Source: CG2-30-36-39 sp964433225
Lineage (GTDB): Bacteria; Patescibacteriota; Microgenomatia; UBA1400; PJMF01
Length of the DNA stretch: 32,272 nucleotides
Assembly (NCBI GenBank): GCA_964433225.1
Contig: CAYSQA010000007.1
Location: 1-32,272, forward strand
Direction of reading: 5' to 3'
The position numbers and the translations under genes are program-made. Of this stretch, positions 8,012-15,627 are shown piece after piece (positions within the stretch are counted from its first letter, which is position 1; each line of letters begins with the position of its first letter). The notes under the pieces were generated by a model that saw only the letters and a list, made by a program, of their open reading frames with translations, was not told the DNA's origin and searched no databases.

Positions 8012-9538
8012 ATGCAAGTACCTGCCAATCAACAGAAAACGCCACTAGCCAAAAAACAAATTCCCACTTTACTCGGTTTGGGAATCTTAATTATCTCTTT
8101 GGTAGCAGGTTTGATGATGTTTGGTGAAGGCACTGGTGTCTTTGCTCCAAGGGCTACCCCTCAAACTACCCCCAAAAATGTTAAAGTGACTAATCTTACA
8201 GATAAGTCTTTCACTGTGGTTTTTTATACAGATGAAAGTACTAATGGCTTTGTGAAGTATGGTACCGAGGCTAATTCACTAAAGTCCCAAGCCACCGATG
8301 ATCGTGATCAGTTATCAGGTTCGATTGGCAATTATAGATTGCACCATGTGACGGTTAGAGGACTGACTCCCAACACTAACTATAATTATGTCTTGGGGAC
8401 TGCTTCTGGATCTAACTTTGATAATAATGGGGTACCATTTACCATTAAAACTCTTGCCCCACCAACCAGCGCTCCGCCCACTAATAAAACTATTTATGGA
8501 ACCATTGCTACTGAAGCGGGGGCTCCTGCAGAAGGAAGTATTGTTTTTGTTTCTACAGTTGAGGTTGGTGAAATGTCTACCTTGGTTAAATCTTCTGGGA
8601 GTTGGGCCTTAGCTCTTTCTAATGCTAGGAAAAAAGATGGCTCTGGTTATGCTGAATTAGCTGATACTGACTCAGTGAATGTAATTGTTCAGGGAGTTGA
8701 GCCAACCAAAGTTTCTAATTTCTCTGTCGGTATTAATGCTGCTCAGCCTGTTCCTGAAGTAATTCTGGGTCAGGTCCCCCAAATTCAAGAAGCAATTAAT
8801 GAAGTTGCTGAAGAGGCAGTTTTGAATCAAGAAGACTTGGTAGTAGATGTGGGTACTAGTGGCGATAAACAGTTGGCCTCTTTAACTGATTTAATAGATT
8901 TTGCTGATGAAGACACAAGTTCAGAATCAACTACTACTCAACAAGGCGCTCAAACGCTTGAGACTATTGCTGAACAAGTGGCAGCAGAAATTTTAGATTT
9001 AACTACCGTTGCAAAAACAGACACTCCAGTTTTAATTAACCAACCGATTATTAAAGGAAAAGCAGCCCCTAATGTAGAAGTAAAAATAGAAGTACATTCT
9101 GAAGCGGTAATTAACCAAACTGTTAAAGCCGATAGTACTGGTGATTTTGTTTTAAATATTATTGAGTTACAAAAAATTCTTGAACCAGGTAATCATACGG
9201 TAACTTACAGTTATACTAACCCAACAACAGGTCAAACTATTACTGAGACTCAGTCTTTTATTGTTCAAGCTACTGATCCTTTTGCAGAAAACACTTCACC
9301 ATTCGGTTCTGGTAATCCTTTCCCCATCGAAACTCCAACTATTGCTCCCACTAGCCCAGTAGCATCCTCTCCAGTAGAGCCCTCAACTAGATCAGCCATT
9401 GTTTCTACAGATAGTGGTACCTATACAGCTGGTTCTGTAGGTAATACGATTGCTTTGGTGATTGGTGGCTTATTCTTTATGTTTACTGGCTTATGGAGTT
9501 GGTGGTTGGCCCAGGAGGTAGAAGCTGCTGATGAATAA
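8012..9538 (+). CDS. Surface-anchored fibronectin type III-like protein
   Basis: A 508-residue protein. A basic N-terminus and a TM segment (about 18-37) are followed by an Fn3-like domain at about 53-147 (PKNVKVTNLTDKSFTVVFYTDE...GFVKYG...HHVTVRGLTPNTNYNYVLGT), similar to the purple acid phosphatase N-terminal type. A second beta domain follows (TIYGTIATEAGAPAEGSIVFVS, about 159-250), then an acidic linker, an Ig-like segment (about 340-418) and a Pro/Ser/Thr-rich stalk. A final TM lies at about 477-498 with a short acidic tail. It is a cell-surface or envelope-spanning adhesion or structural protein. It follows the pilN/pilO-like genes and may belong to that pilus or surface system. Its 3' end overlaps the convergent GH18-like gene by 56 bp. 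Confidence 0.7.
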   Translation: MQVPANQQKTPLAKKQIPTLLGLGILIISLVAGLMMFGEGTGVFAPRATPQTTPKNVKVTNLTDKSFTVVFYTDESTNGFVKYGTEANSLKSQATDDRDQLSGSIGNYRLHHVTVRGLTPNTNYNYVLGTASGSNFDNNGVPFTIKTLAPPTSAPPTNKTIYGTIATEAGAPAEGSIVFVSTVEVGEMSTLVKSSGSWALALSNARKKDGSGYAELADTDSVNVIVQGVEPTKVSNFSVGINAAQPVPEVILGQVPQIQEAINEVAEEAVLNQEDLVVDVGTSGDKQLASLTDLIDFADEDTSSESTTTQQGAQTLETIAEQVAAEILDLTTVAKTDTPVLINQPIIKGKAAPNVEVKIEVHSEAVINQTVKADSTGDFVLNIIELQKILEPGNHTVTYSYTNPTTGQTITETQSFIVQATDPFAENTSPFGSGNPFPIETPTIAPTSPVASSPVEPSTRSAIVSTDSGTYTAGSVGNTIALVIGGLFFMFTGLWSWWLAQEVEAADE

Positions 9539-10679
9539 CATCCCAGAGCTCTCTTGAACTTCCTTCGTATCCAAGTGACCAGATAGCAATTCCACCCAAA
9601 TTGAGTTGGTTAACGTATTCAAGTTTGTATTTTAGTGATTCTGGGTTTTCATAATAAATAGTAAAAAAGTTACCGTTTTGTGAGTAAGTTAGGTATGGTT
9701 CCAGGGCAATCTCATCCCAATGTTGTTCTAGTTGCAGTTCATCTTTTCTAGCGATTATTTCCTTAACTCGTTTGTAACTGGCTGTGGCTCCAGTTTTGGG
9801 AAAGGTAAAAGCCTGTGGCTCCCTGGTAGTTGTTTGCCATTCATATCCATAAAAAGGGATGCCCAATAAGATTTTGTTGGTTGGTACTTGTTTGGCAAAA
9901 TCTGATAGGTAAGAGTGAATACTTTCTTGCCAAGAATTGTCTTTATTAAATAATGGCGCAACTGGACCAGCCTGAGCTGAGTGGCTTTGACTGAAGTCAT
10001 AGGCCATCACCACAATATAATCTACGTGTTGATGAAGATTTTTAATATCCCAAAGCATTTTTTTACTAGCTGCAGCTGCATAAGTATCTAGACTGAATTC
10101 AATAGTTGGGTATTTTGTTTTAAGATGGGTTGAGAGGTTTTGTACAAACTGAGTATATTTATTTCTTAGTTCATCACTGGCTTCACCAGTGTACTCAATA
10201 TCTAAGTTTAGGCCGTCAAAAGGATAAGCTAGCAGGAGTGAATCTATTGACTCATAAAACTTGGCCATGGCTTCTGGCGAGTCGAGGAAGGCAATGATTT
10301 TTTTATTTTCAAAAAGGGTTAAGACCACATGGGTTTTTTTCCCTTGGTTAATTGTATGGTTTTGGAGTTGGGAAAATTCTTCTGATTGAAGTTTATAGAA
10401 TCCTGGATCTAGGTTTTCTCCATCATTGGTTTTAATAGTGCCATCATCATTGATTGTCAAAGAAAAGTAGGCCAGATCAGTTAATTCGTCTTGTAAAACA
10501 ACATCGTTTAGATTCCAATATGGAAGAAAACCATAGATTTTTTTATTGGTTTGAGATGATTTGGTTAGTTTATTTATGTCAGGTGAAAAGGGTGAAAATA
10601 AAGGAATCTCAACAAAAAGCCAGATAGCTATTAGAGTAAAAAAACTTAAAAGTAAAATGCCGTTAATTATTTTTTTCAC
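9483..10679 (-). CDS. GH18-family glycoside hydrolase, YaaH/SpoVR-cortex type
   Basis: A 398-residue protein with an N-terminal signal anchor (about 5-25) and a (beta/alpha)8 GH18 domain from about 47 onward. The catalytic motif is DGLNLDIE at 155-162, i.e. DxxNxDxE, with E162 as the expected acid/base; Asn at the second Asp position is common in YaaH-like enzymes. Other GH18 marks are YGFLPYW (49-55), the strand VVMAYDFS and ILLGIPFYGYEW. These enzymes cleave beta-1,4-linked N-acetylglucosamine backbones, so peptidoglycan or chitin are likely substrates outside the membrane. It is downstream of a PBP1A gene. The start is GTG, 10 nt after an extended -10 (TGaTATACT), so it is probably leaderless. 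Confidence 0.85.
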   Translation of the reverse strand: MKKIINGILLLSFFTLIAIWLFVEIPLFSPFSPDINKLTKSSQTNKKIYGFLPYWNLNDVVLQDELTDLAYFSLTINDDGTIKTNDGENLDPGFYKLQSEEFSQLQNHTINQGKKTHVVLTLFENKKIIAFLDSPEAMAKFYESIDSLLLAYPFDGLNLDIEYTGEASDELRNKYTQFVQNLSTHLKTKYPTIEFSLDTYAAAASKKMLWDIKNLHQHVDYIVVMAYDFSQSHSAQAGPVAPLFNKDNSWQESIHSYLSDFAKQVPTNKILLGIPFYGYEWQTTTREPQAFTFPKTGATASYKRVKEIIARKDELQLEQHWDEIALEPYLTYSQNGNFFTIYYENPESLKYKLEYVNQLNLGGIAIWSLGYEGSSRELWDVIHQQLLPPGPTTNSISQ

Positions 10680-10689
10680 ACTTTCACAA

Positions 10690-10698
10690 AGTATATCA
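10690..10698 (-). promoter_or_regulatory. Extended -10 promoter (TGaTATACT) of the GH18 gene
   Basis: Minus-strand TGA-TATACT, whose hexamer ends 10 nt before the GTG at 10679. A second TATAAT lies a few bases further upstream. The GH18 gene therefore has its own promoter in the 32-bp gap after the PBP1A stop. Confidence 0.55.
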
Positions 10699-10711
10699 GA
10701 TTATAACAACC

Positions 10712-13033
10712 TTAGTGTTGTTCAACGTAATGTTTTTCGTAAACAATCTTTCCCTGTTCATCCACTGGACGATTGCAATCAGCACAGTAAAGTTTAGTGA
10801 CTGGATCTTGGTATAAAGTATGTGTTTCTAAGACTAAGCCTTCTGCTTGTTCTCCATATTCTGGAGGCAAGCCTGTTTCTGGTTTGATCCAAACCTCTTT
10901 TTCCATCTTTGTTGACAAGGAGGGTTGGCTTTCTTTCCAGTAGTAGTCTTCACCAATCACGCTGCAATTATTTTCGTCCAGCTGGGGTGGAAAGCCAGAA
11001 GAACAAATTGGTCCTTTGATAACACTTTCTGGTTTTTCTGGCCAAAGCGGCTCTTGGTTTCTCAAAGCATAGCTCATGATGTCGTTAAAGATTGGGGCTG
11101 CTCCAGTTACGCCAGAAGCAACATAACTCATTGATGAGCCATCATTATTACCCACCCAAGTAACAGTCAAGAATTCGGGGGTAAATCCAATCGTCCAGTT
11201 ATCTTTTAAATCATTGGTGGTGCCAGTTTTAGCACTGACTACTTGACCAGGAATAACTAACTGAGAATTCGAACCAAAGGCCAAAGTTCTAGCTGTATTA
11301 TCTTGCATAATATGACTGACTAAATAGGCGGGGCCAGCTTCTAAGACTCTTTCTAAATCTCCTTGCCTAGATGAAAACTCATCAGCTTGTAGCTCTTTTA
11401 AAGTTTGTTTAGTTTTTTCTAGATCAAACTCTTCCAAAGTTTCACCTTTATAGTTTTCGATTTTTAAGATTGGAGTTAGGGGAACCTTAATCCCCAGGTT
11501 AGCTAAAGAACCAAAAGCTTGGGCCATGTCAATCATTCTCACTTCACCCCCACCTAGAGCAATCGAGGGGCCATAATTACTAGGATTGTTCCAACCAGTA
11601 ATTCCAATTTTTTGGGCCTGATCGATAAAAGTTGGCACATCGATGGTACTAATAGCTTTAACAGCTGGAATATTAAGTGAGTTGCCTAGTGATTGTCTGA
11701 CAGAGATTGGTCCTTTAAAGTCTCCGGTGTAGTTATTTGGACAGTAGTCAGCTTGGTTGGGTAGTTTAAAACAGGTAGGAATATCCAGTAAAATAGTTCC
11801 TGGATTAAGGGTTTTTTCTTGAAAGGCAGTGGCATAGACAATTGGTTTGATAGAGGAGCCTGGTTGACGATAAGCTAGGGTAACATTGACTTGGCCATCT
11901 TCTTCAGAATTGAAGTAGTTTTTGGAGCCAATCATGGCTAGGATTTCACCAGTATTAGGCTTAGTTACCATTGCCGCTCCATTACCAACTTTAAGTCTTT
12001 GTAGGCTGTTTATTTCAGCAGACAAAGAGGCTTGAGCTGCTTCTTGTAAATCTAAATCTAGAGTTGTAGTGACTCTCAAGCCTCCTTTTTCAACAGTTTC
12101 TTCTCCATATTTTTCATAGAGTAGATCTCTGACGTAAAAAACAAAGTGAGGAGCTTTGATATCTGTTTTCTTGAGTGCAAATTGCAAAGTTTCAGCTTTA
12201 GCATTCTCTGCCTCCAGTGGAGAGATATAGCCTTCTTCTACCATTCTTCTCAGCACTTCGGTTTGTCTATTTTTTGCTCTTTCTGGATCAGAGCCAAAAG
12301 GAGAATAGAGACTTGGAGCTTGAGGAAGTCCAACTAACATGGCAGCTTCTGCCAAAGTTAAATCTTTAGCGCTTTTATCAAAGTATTTTTTGGCTGCTGA
12401 TTCAATCCCTACGGCTGTTCCACCGTAGGAGATATAGTTGAGATACATCTCTAAGATTTCTTCTTTGGTATAAATTATTTCGGTCAAAACTGACAAAGTT
12501 GCCTCTTTGACTTTTCTTTGTAGTGATTTTTCTGGAGTTAATAAAGCATTTTTGACTAACTGTTGAGTAATAGTAGAACCACCTTCAAGTCTGTCTCCAG
12601 TTAAATTATTTTTTAAAGCTCTAGCTATACCTTCAAGATCAAAACCAAAATGCTTGTAAAAATTTTTATCTTCGATAGCAATAGTTGCTTGGAGAACATG
12701 GGGGGGGAGATCTTCAATCTTAATAGGAATTCTATTTTCGTCTGCATAAATCTCATAAAGTAGTTTGCCGTGGCGATCAAAAATTTGGGTGCTAACGGAA
12801 AAATTTTCTTGGGAAGTTAAGTTTTTGGGAGAGGGTAAGTCTTTAATAAAAAAAGCAAAGAGCGCTAGCGCAACCGTAAAAACGCCCAAAATAACATATT
12901 TAGTCAAGGGATCAGTAATGATTTTTTTTAAAAAACTATTTACTTTAGTTTTTTTTTGTCTTGTTTCGGTTTTTCCTAGTAAGGCTTTTTTGGAGATTTC
13001 TTTAAGATGGTTATTTTTTTTCTTTTTATTCAT
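10712..13033 (-). CDS. Class A penicillin-binding protein (PBP1A-like), copy 1
   Basis: A 773-residue bifunctional peptidoglycan synthase. A Lys-rich cytoplasmic tail (1-45) is followed by a TM segment (46-63). The GT51 transglycosylase domain has catalytic ATIAIEDKNFY (E121), GGSTITQQLVKN (151-162) and EEILEMYLNYISYGG. The transpeptidase has SSIK (S393, K396), SLN (452-454) and KTGT (602-605). The C-terminus carries four Cys in CSSGFPPQLDENNC and LYCADC; outside the membrane these could form disulfides. It polymerises lipid II and crosslinks stem peptides. A paralogue with a different tail is encoded at 18340-20751. It is divergent from the HEPN gene. Confidence 0.96.
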   Translation of the reverse strand: MNKKKKNNHLKEISKKALLGKTETRQKKTKVNSFLKKIITDPLTKYVILGVFTVALALFAFFIKDLPSPKNLTSQENFSVSTQIFDRHGKLLYEIYADENRIPIKIEDLPPHVLQATIAIEDKNFYKHFGFDLEGIARALKNNLTGDRLEGGSTITQQLVKNALLTPEKSLQRKVKEATLSVLTEIIYTKEEILEMYLNYISYGGTAVGIESAAKKYFDKSAKDLTLAEAAMLVGLPQAPSLYSPFGSDPERAKNRQTEVLRRMVEEGYISPLEAENAKAETLQFALKKTDIKAPHFVFYVRDLLYEKYGEETVEKGGLRVTTTLDLDLQEAAQASLSAEINSLQRLKVGNGAAMVTKPNTGEILAMIGSKNYFNSEEDGQVNVTLAYRQPGSSIKPIVYATAFQEKTLNPGTILLDIPTCFKLPNQADYCPNNYTGDFKGPISVRQSLGNSLNIPAVKAISTIDVPTFIDQAQKIGITGWNNPSNYGPSIALGGGEVRMIDMAQAFGSLANLGIKVPLTPILKIENYKGETLEEFDLEKTKQTLKELQADEFSSRQGDLERVLEAGPAYLVSHIMQDNTARTLAFGSNSQLVIPGQVVSAKTGTTNDLKDNWTIGFTPEFLTVTWVGNNDGSSMSYVASGVTGAAPIFNDIMSYALRNQEPLWPEKPESVIKGPICSSGFPPQLDENNCSVIGEDYYWKESQPSLSTKMEKEVWIKPETGLPPEYGEQAEGLVLETHTLYQDPVTKLYCADCNRPVDEQGKIVYEKHYVEQH

Positions 13034-13084
13034 GGTGAGGCTATTTCAGAGGAATTAAATATAATCTTATGTTATAGTTTTTGT

Positions 13085-13101
13085 ATCCTATCATCTAGGA
13101 T
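13085..13101. promoter_or_regulatory. Inverted repeat between divergent PBP1A and HEPN genes
   Basis: ATCCTA-tcatc-TAGGAT, a perfect 6-bp inverted repeat with a 5-bp spacer (centre to centre 11 bp, about one helical turn). It lies 34 bp before the HEPN start. Its position fits an operator, but no regulator is identified. Confidence 0.35.
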
Positions 13102-13134
13102 GGACAGTAGTACTGAATTATGGCTTATTAATCT

Positions 13135-13620
13135 ATGAATTGGCAAGGTTTTCTTTCTAGCAATTGGTTTAGTTACTTAGATGCTGATCACCAAGCTTTG
13201 GTCAGGACAGCAGTTAGGTTGGCTGAAGATAAAGAACTAATGTCAAATCTTGAAGATTATTCTTTTATTGTTTTTTTAATGGCCAAGGTCTACGAAGCGT
13301 TTCTTAAAAAATATTTACTAGATGCTGGCTTGATTGATGATAAGCTTTATCATAGCAAGCGCTTTAGAATCGGTCGAGCCCTTAACCCAGATATTAGAAA
13401 TAATCATCGTGATGAATGGTGGTTATACGATGATGTGGTCCAACATTGTGGAGAAGCGGTCGGCGATGCTCTTTGGCAAGCTTGGTTAGAGGGGAGGAAT
13501 AGAGTAGTTCATTCTTTCCCGGGAGAAGAAACCTTGTATTCTTATGAAAAAATGAAAAAGAGAATTTCTCTAATTGTAGCAGCTATGGATTTAGCACAGT
13601 CTTGTGCAACCAATTATTAG
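13135..13620 (+). CDS. HEPN-domain protein with RxxxxH motif (RnlA C-terminal-like)
   Basis: A 161-residue all-alpha protein. The motif R121-N-R-V-V-H126 is an R-x4-H, the catalytic signature of HEPN ribonucleases, placed in the last third as expected. The surrounding helices (ALVRTAVRLAEDKEL, YSFIVFLMAKVYEAFLKKYLLDAGLI, DALWQAWLEGRNRVVHSF) resemble the HEPN domain of RNase LS toxins RnlA/LsoA. HEPN proteins of toxin-antitoxin and defence systems cut RNA; others are only binding modules. The next gene, encoding a nucleotide-kinase-like protein, starts 11 nt after the stop. No classic antitoxin is seen unless the kinase plays that role. Function as a toxin is inferred from the motif only. Confidence 0.65.
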   Translation: MNWQGFLSSNWFSYLDADHQALVRTAVRLAEDKELMSNLEDYSFIVFLMAKVYEAFLKKYLLDAGLIDDKLYHSKRFRIGRALNPDIRNNHRDEWWLYDDVVQHCGEAVGDALWQAWLEGRNRVVHSFPGEETLYSYEKMKKRISLIVAAMDLAQSCATNY

Positions 13621-13631
13621 AAAGAAAAAAC

Positions 13632-14267
13632 ATGCAAATGGATCATTCTTTTGCTTATAAAAATATTACTATTTCTGGTTTGCCTGGAGCTGGTTCTACC
13701 ACTTTGTTGTCAATGTTGAAAGAAGCCCTAAAATTCGACAAATGGTCTGGTTTCAGTGGTGGAGAATTCATGAGAGCTTATGCTGCTGAAAATAATTTAT
13801 TTGATCCAAAGTTAAAACTCCACCATTCTTCGATGGCTTATGGCGAAGATTTTGACAGAAAAGTAGATATGGGTATTAGAGAAAAACTGTCAACAGAACG
13901 TCGTTGGATTATTGAATCTTGGTTGTCTGGTTTTATGGCTCAAGGGGTTGAGGGAACTTTAAAAGTTTTAATGATTTGTAGTGAAGAATCTATCAGAATT
14001 GACCGAGTGGTGAATAGGGATTCGGTAACTGTTGATGAAGCCAAAGACAATATGCACCAAAGATACATTGAGAATCTTCAAAAATGGTCCAAAATGTATG
14101 CTAAAGAATGGCAAGAGTGGGTGGTAAAAGCTGGAACTCTAAAAGCTGATGCTCCGATTGATTTTTGGCATCCAGATCTTTACGATGTAGTATTAGATAC
14201 TTACTCTTTAAGTAAAGAACAGTCACTCAACAAGGTCTTGAATGCCCTCAAGAAGAAAAAAGACTAA
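13632..14267 (+). CDS. Cytidylate-kinase-like P-loop protein with variant Walker A
   Basis: A 211-residue protein from ATG at 13632. The N-terminal ITISGLPGAGSTT (12-24) is a P-loop in which the invariant Lys of GxxxxGK[ST] is replaced by Ser22. A Lys-less GSTTT/GTTT loop is, from memory, known in archaeal-type cytidylate kinases. After the P-loop come FSGGEFMRAYA (like 'SaGeiFR.lA'), a 'WIIESWLSGFM' strand and an Arg-rich lid (RIDRVVNRDSVTVDEAKDNMHQRYIEN), which fit an NMP-kinase fold. The usual bacterial Cmk is encoded separately at 20942-21643, so this is either a second kinase with another substrate or a repurposed nucleotide-binding protein. It lies in a tight cluster with the HEPN gene before it and a CPBP-like gene overlapping its 3' end. 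TTG at 13602 is rejected in favour of ATG. Confidence 0.65.
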   Translation: MQMDHSFAYKNITISGLPGAGSTTLLSMLKEALKFDKWSGFSGGEFMRAYAAENNLFDPKLKLHHSSMAYGEDFDRKVDMGIREKLSTERRWIIESWLSGFMAQGVEGTLKVLMICSEESIRIDRVVNRDSVTVDEAKDNMHQRYIENLQKWSKMYAKEWQEWVVKAGTLKADAPIDFWHPDLYDVVLDTYSLSKEQSLNKVLNALKKKKD

Positions 14268-14922
14268 GCATACAGTTGTCAAACCACGTATTTCGACGGT
14301 GGCTTTTTTACCATTACTCTTTTTAAGTTTTGTTTTTTGGTTTCTTTATCGAGGTTTGTTTGATTTTCCAGTGTGGTTCGATGAATCAATTGGTAAAACA
14401 ATTTTTTTTGGTTTGCCTGTTTGGCTTTATATTTTGGTGAGCAAACAAAGAGAAATTGTCGATACTTTTGCTTCTTATAAAGTTAAGCGTGGTTTGATGA
14501 TGGGAATCGCCATTGGTGGTTTATATGGTTTTTTGGCGGCAACTTTGGCGGTTTGGCAAAAAGGAACAGTGGTGCCTGCTTATCCTTTTGAATCAGGAGT
14601 TTTTTGGTATGAGTTTTTTTGGGCTCTAGTAACTGGTTTTTGGGAGACTTTGTTCTTTTTTAGTTTTGTTTTTTTGGCAACCAAAGCCCAATTTCCCAAG
14701 TGGTCATTAATTAAACAGGTGCTGTTTGTGACTGCGATTTTTTTGCTTTTTCACTTGCCCAATATTATTTTACGTTTTGAAGGTTTGGGAATTGCTTATC
14801 AAGTATTTTTACTGAGTTTATTTGGTTTGGGTCAAGCCTTGCTTTTTTATGTTGAGGAAAATGGTTATACCTTAGTAATTTCTCAAGCTCTTTGGGGAAT
14901 GGTGTTGTTACTTCACTTTTAA
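14242..14922 (+). CDS. CPBP-like multi-pass membrane protein with degenerate active site
   Basis: A 226-residue protein with a basic N-terminus (PSRRKKTKH) and about seven hydrophobic segments. The last half resembles CAAX-protease/bacteriocin-processing (CPBP) proteins: FWETLFFFSF takes the place of EExxxR and FLLFH (about 173-177) matches FxxxH. The first motif has only one Glu and no Arg, and the third-motif His/Asn is missing (SQALWG). It is therefore probably not an active metalloprotease, or the resemblance is superficial. It overlaps the kinase gene by 26 bp and has AAGG a few bases before its ATG. A strong terminator follows. Confidence 0.5.
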   Translation: MPSRRKKTKHTVVKPRISTVAFLPLLFLSFVFWFLYRGLFDFPVWFDESIGKTIFFGLPVWLYILVSKQREIVDTFASYKVKRGLMMGIAIGGLYGFLAATLAVWQKGTVVPAYPFESGVFWYEFFWALVTGFWETLFFFSFVFLATKAQFPKWSLIKQVLFVTAIFLLFHLPNIILRFEGLGIAYQVFLLSLFGLGQALLFYVEENGYTLVISQALWGMVLLLHF

Positions 14923-14924
14923 CC

Positions 14925-14949
14925 AGGAGATTATATAATCTCCTTTTTT
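14925..14949 (+). terminator. Rho-independent terminator after the HEPN-kinase-CPBP cluster
   Basis: GGAGATTATATAATCTCC is a perfect 18-bp palindrome (14926-14943), extended by one A-T pair, followed by TTTTTT. It ends the 13135-14922 unit. The TATAAT inside the palindrome could also be a -10 for the next gene (ATG at 14960). Confidence 0.8.
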
Positions 14950-14959
14950 GTAGCTAATT

Positions 14960-15484
14960 ATGAAATTTATTGTTAGAACAGCTCCTCAGTTTATTTTTTT
15001 GGTTTTTGGTTTATTGATTGTTTTTCTATCTTTTTTCTCTGCCAATAGAATTTTTTCTCAAGGGAAATCTTTGCAACTAACTGAAAAAAAGATGTATTTA
15101 GAAAAAGAGATTTTACCTGATCATATTTTGTATCCAGTTTTTATGGCTTTTGATCGAGTTAGGTTGACTTTAGCTAGTGAAGAAAAAAAACCAGAGCTTA
15201 ATATTTCTTATAGTTGGCAAAGGTTGATTGCTACAGAACAGTTACTAAAAAAAGGTTACCAAAGCCTTTCTTTTTCTACCTTAACCAAAGCTTATAAGTA
15301 CCAAAACACGGGTTTAATTGAAGCTGAGGGAATAGCTGAGTCAAACAAGGAAGAGCTGGTTTTTCAAGCTGATCAGTTTAGAGAAAAGGTGTTAGCTTTG
15401 AAACCAAGTTTTGATGATGAACAACAACAGTTACTTGATCGCTTAATTCAAGAGCAGAGTTTATTGTTAACAAAACTTAAATAA
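14960..15484 (+). CDS. DUF5667-like membrane-anchored protein
   Basis: A 174-residue protein with an N-terminal TM or signal anchor (about 9-31) and a helical remainder. The segment ILPDHILYPVFMAFDRVRLTLASEE followed by WQRLIATEQLLKKG matches the pattern of DUF5667 ('iLPdsplY.lkr..E.v.l....d...k......aerRl.Ea..L'). The domain is extracytoplasmic and its role is unknown; it is frequent in CPR and actinobacterial envelope proteins. The gene stands alone between a terminator and the nrdR regulatory region. Confidence 0.6.
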   Translation: MKFIVRTAPQFIFLVFGLLIVFLSFFSANRIFSQGKSLQLTEKKMYLEKEILPDHILYPVFMAFDRVRLTLASEEKKPELNISYSWQRLIATEQLLKKGYQSLSFSTLTKAYKYQNTGLIEAEGIAESNKEELVFQADQFREKVLALKPSFDDEQQQLLDRLIQEQSLLLTKLK

Positions 15485-15555
15485 GTTGATTATCTTTGAT
15501 CTTTTTTTATCTATTGACTCTTTTCCGTTCGATATGAGATTCTTTATACCCTAAG

Positions 15556-15587
15556 AATTTTCTGTACAACTCGTTGTGCAGAAAATT
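15556..15587 (+). promoter_or_regulatory. NrdR box 1 inside a longer inverted repeat
   Basis: The core GTACAACTCGTTGTGC (15564-15579) fits the NrdR-box pattern (acaCwAtATaTwGtgt) loosely, with the conserved CaA...TtG halves. It sits in a 32-bp imperfect palindrome, AATTTTCTG...CAGAAAATT. The centre is 32 bp upstream of the centre of box 2, the spacing of about three helical turns known for paired NrdR boxes. Confidence 0.65.
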
Positions 15588-15594
15588 TGTCTAA

Positions 15595-15612
15595 ACCACA
15601 ATATATTGTGGT
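15595..15612 (+). promoter_or_regulatory. NrdR box 2 (perfect palindrome)
   Basis: ACCACAATATATTGTGGT is a perfect 18-bp palindrome matching the NrdR-box consensus. It ends 15 bp before the nrdR ATG. With box 1 it forms the standard tandem operator, implying that NrdR represses its own transcript, which includes nrdJ. Confidence 0.85.
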
Positions 15613-15627
15613 ATTAAGAAGAAAAAT

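Noticed and set aside
13602..13631. TTG start of the CMK-like gene overlapping the HEPN gene
   Set aside because: ATG at 13632 is closer to the P-loop and gives a normal N-terminus; the TTG has no supporting signal.
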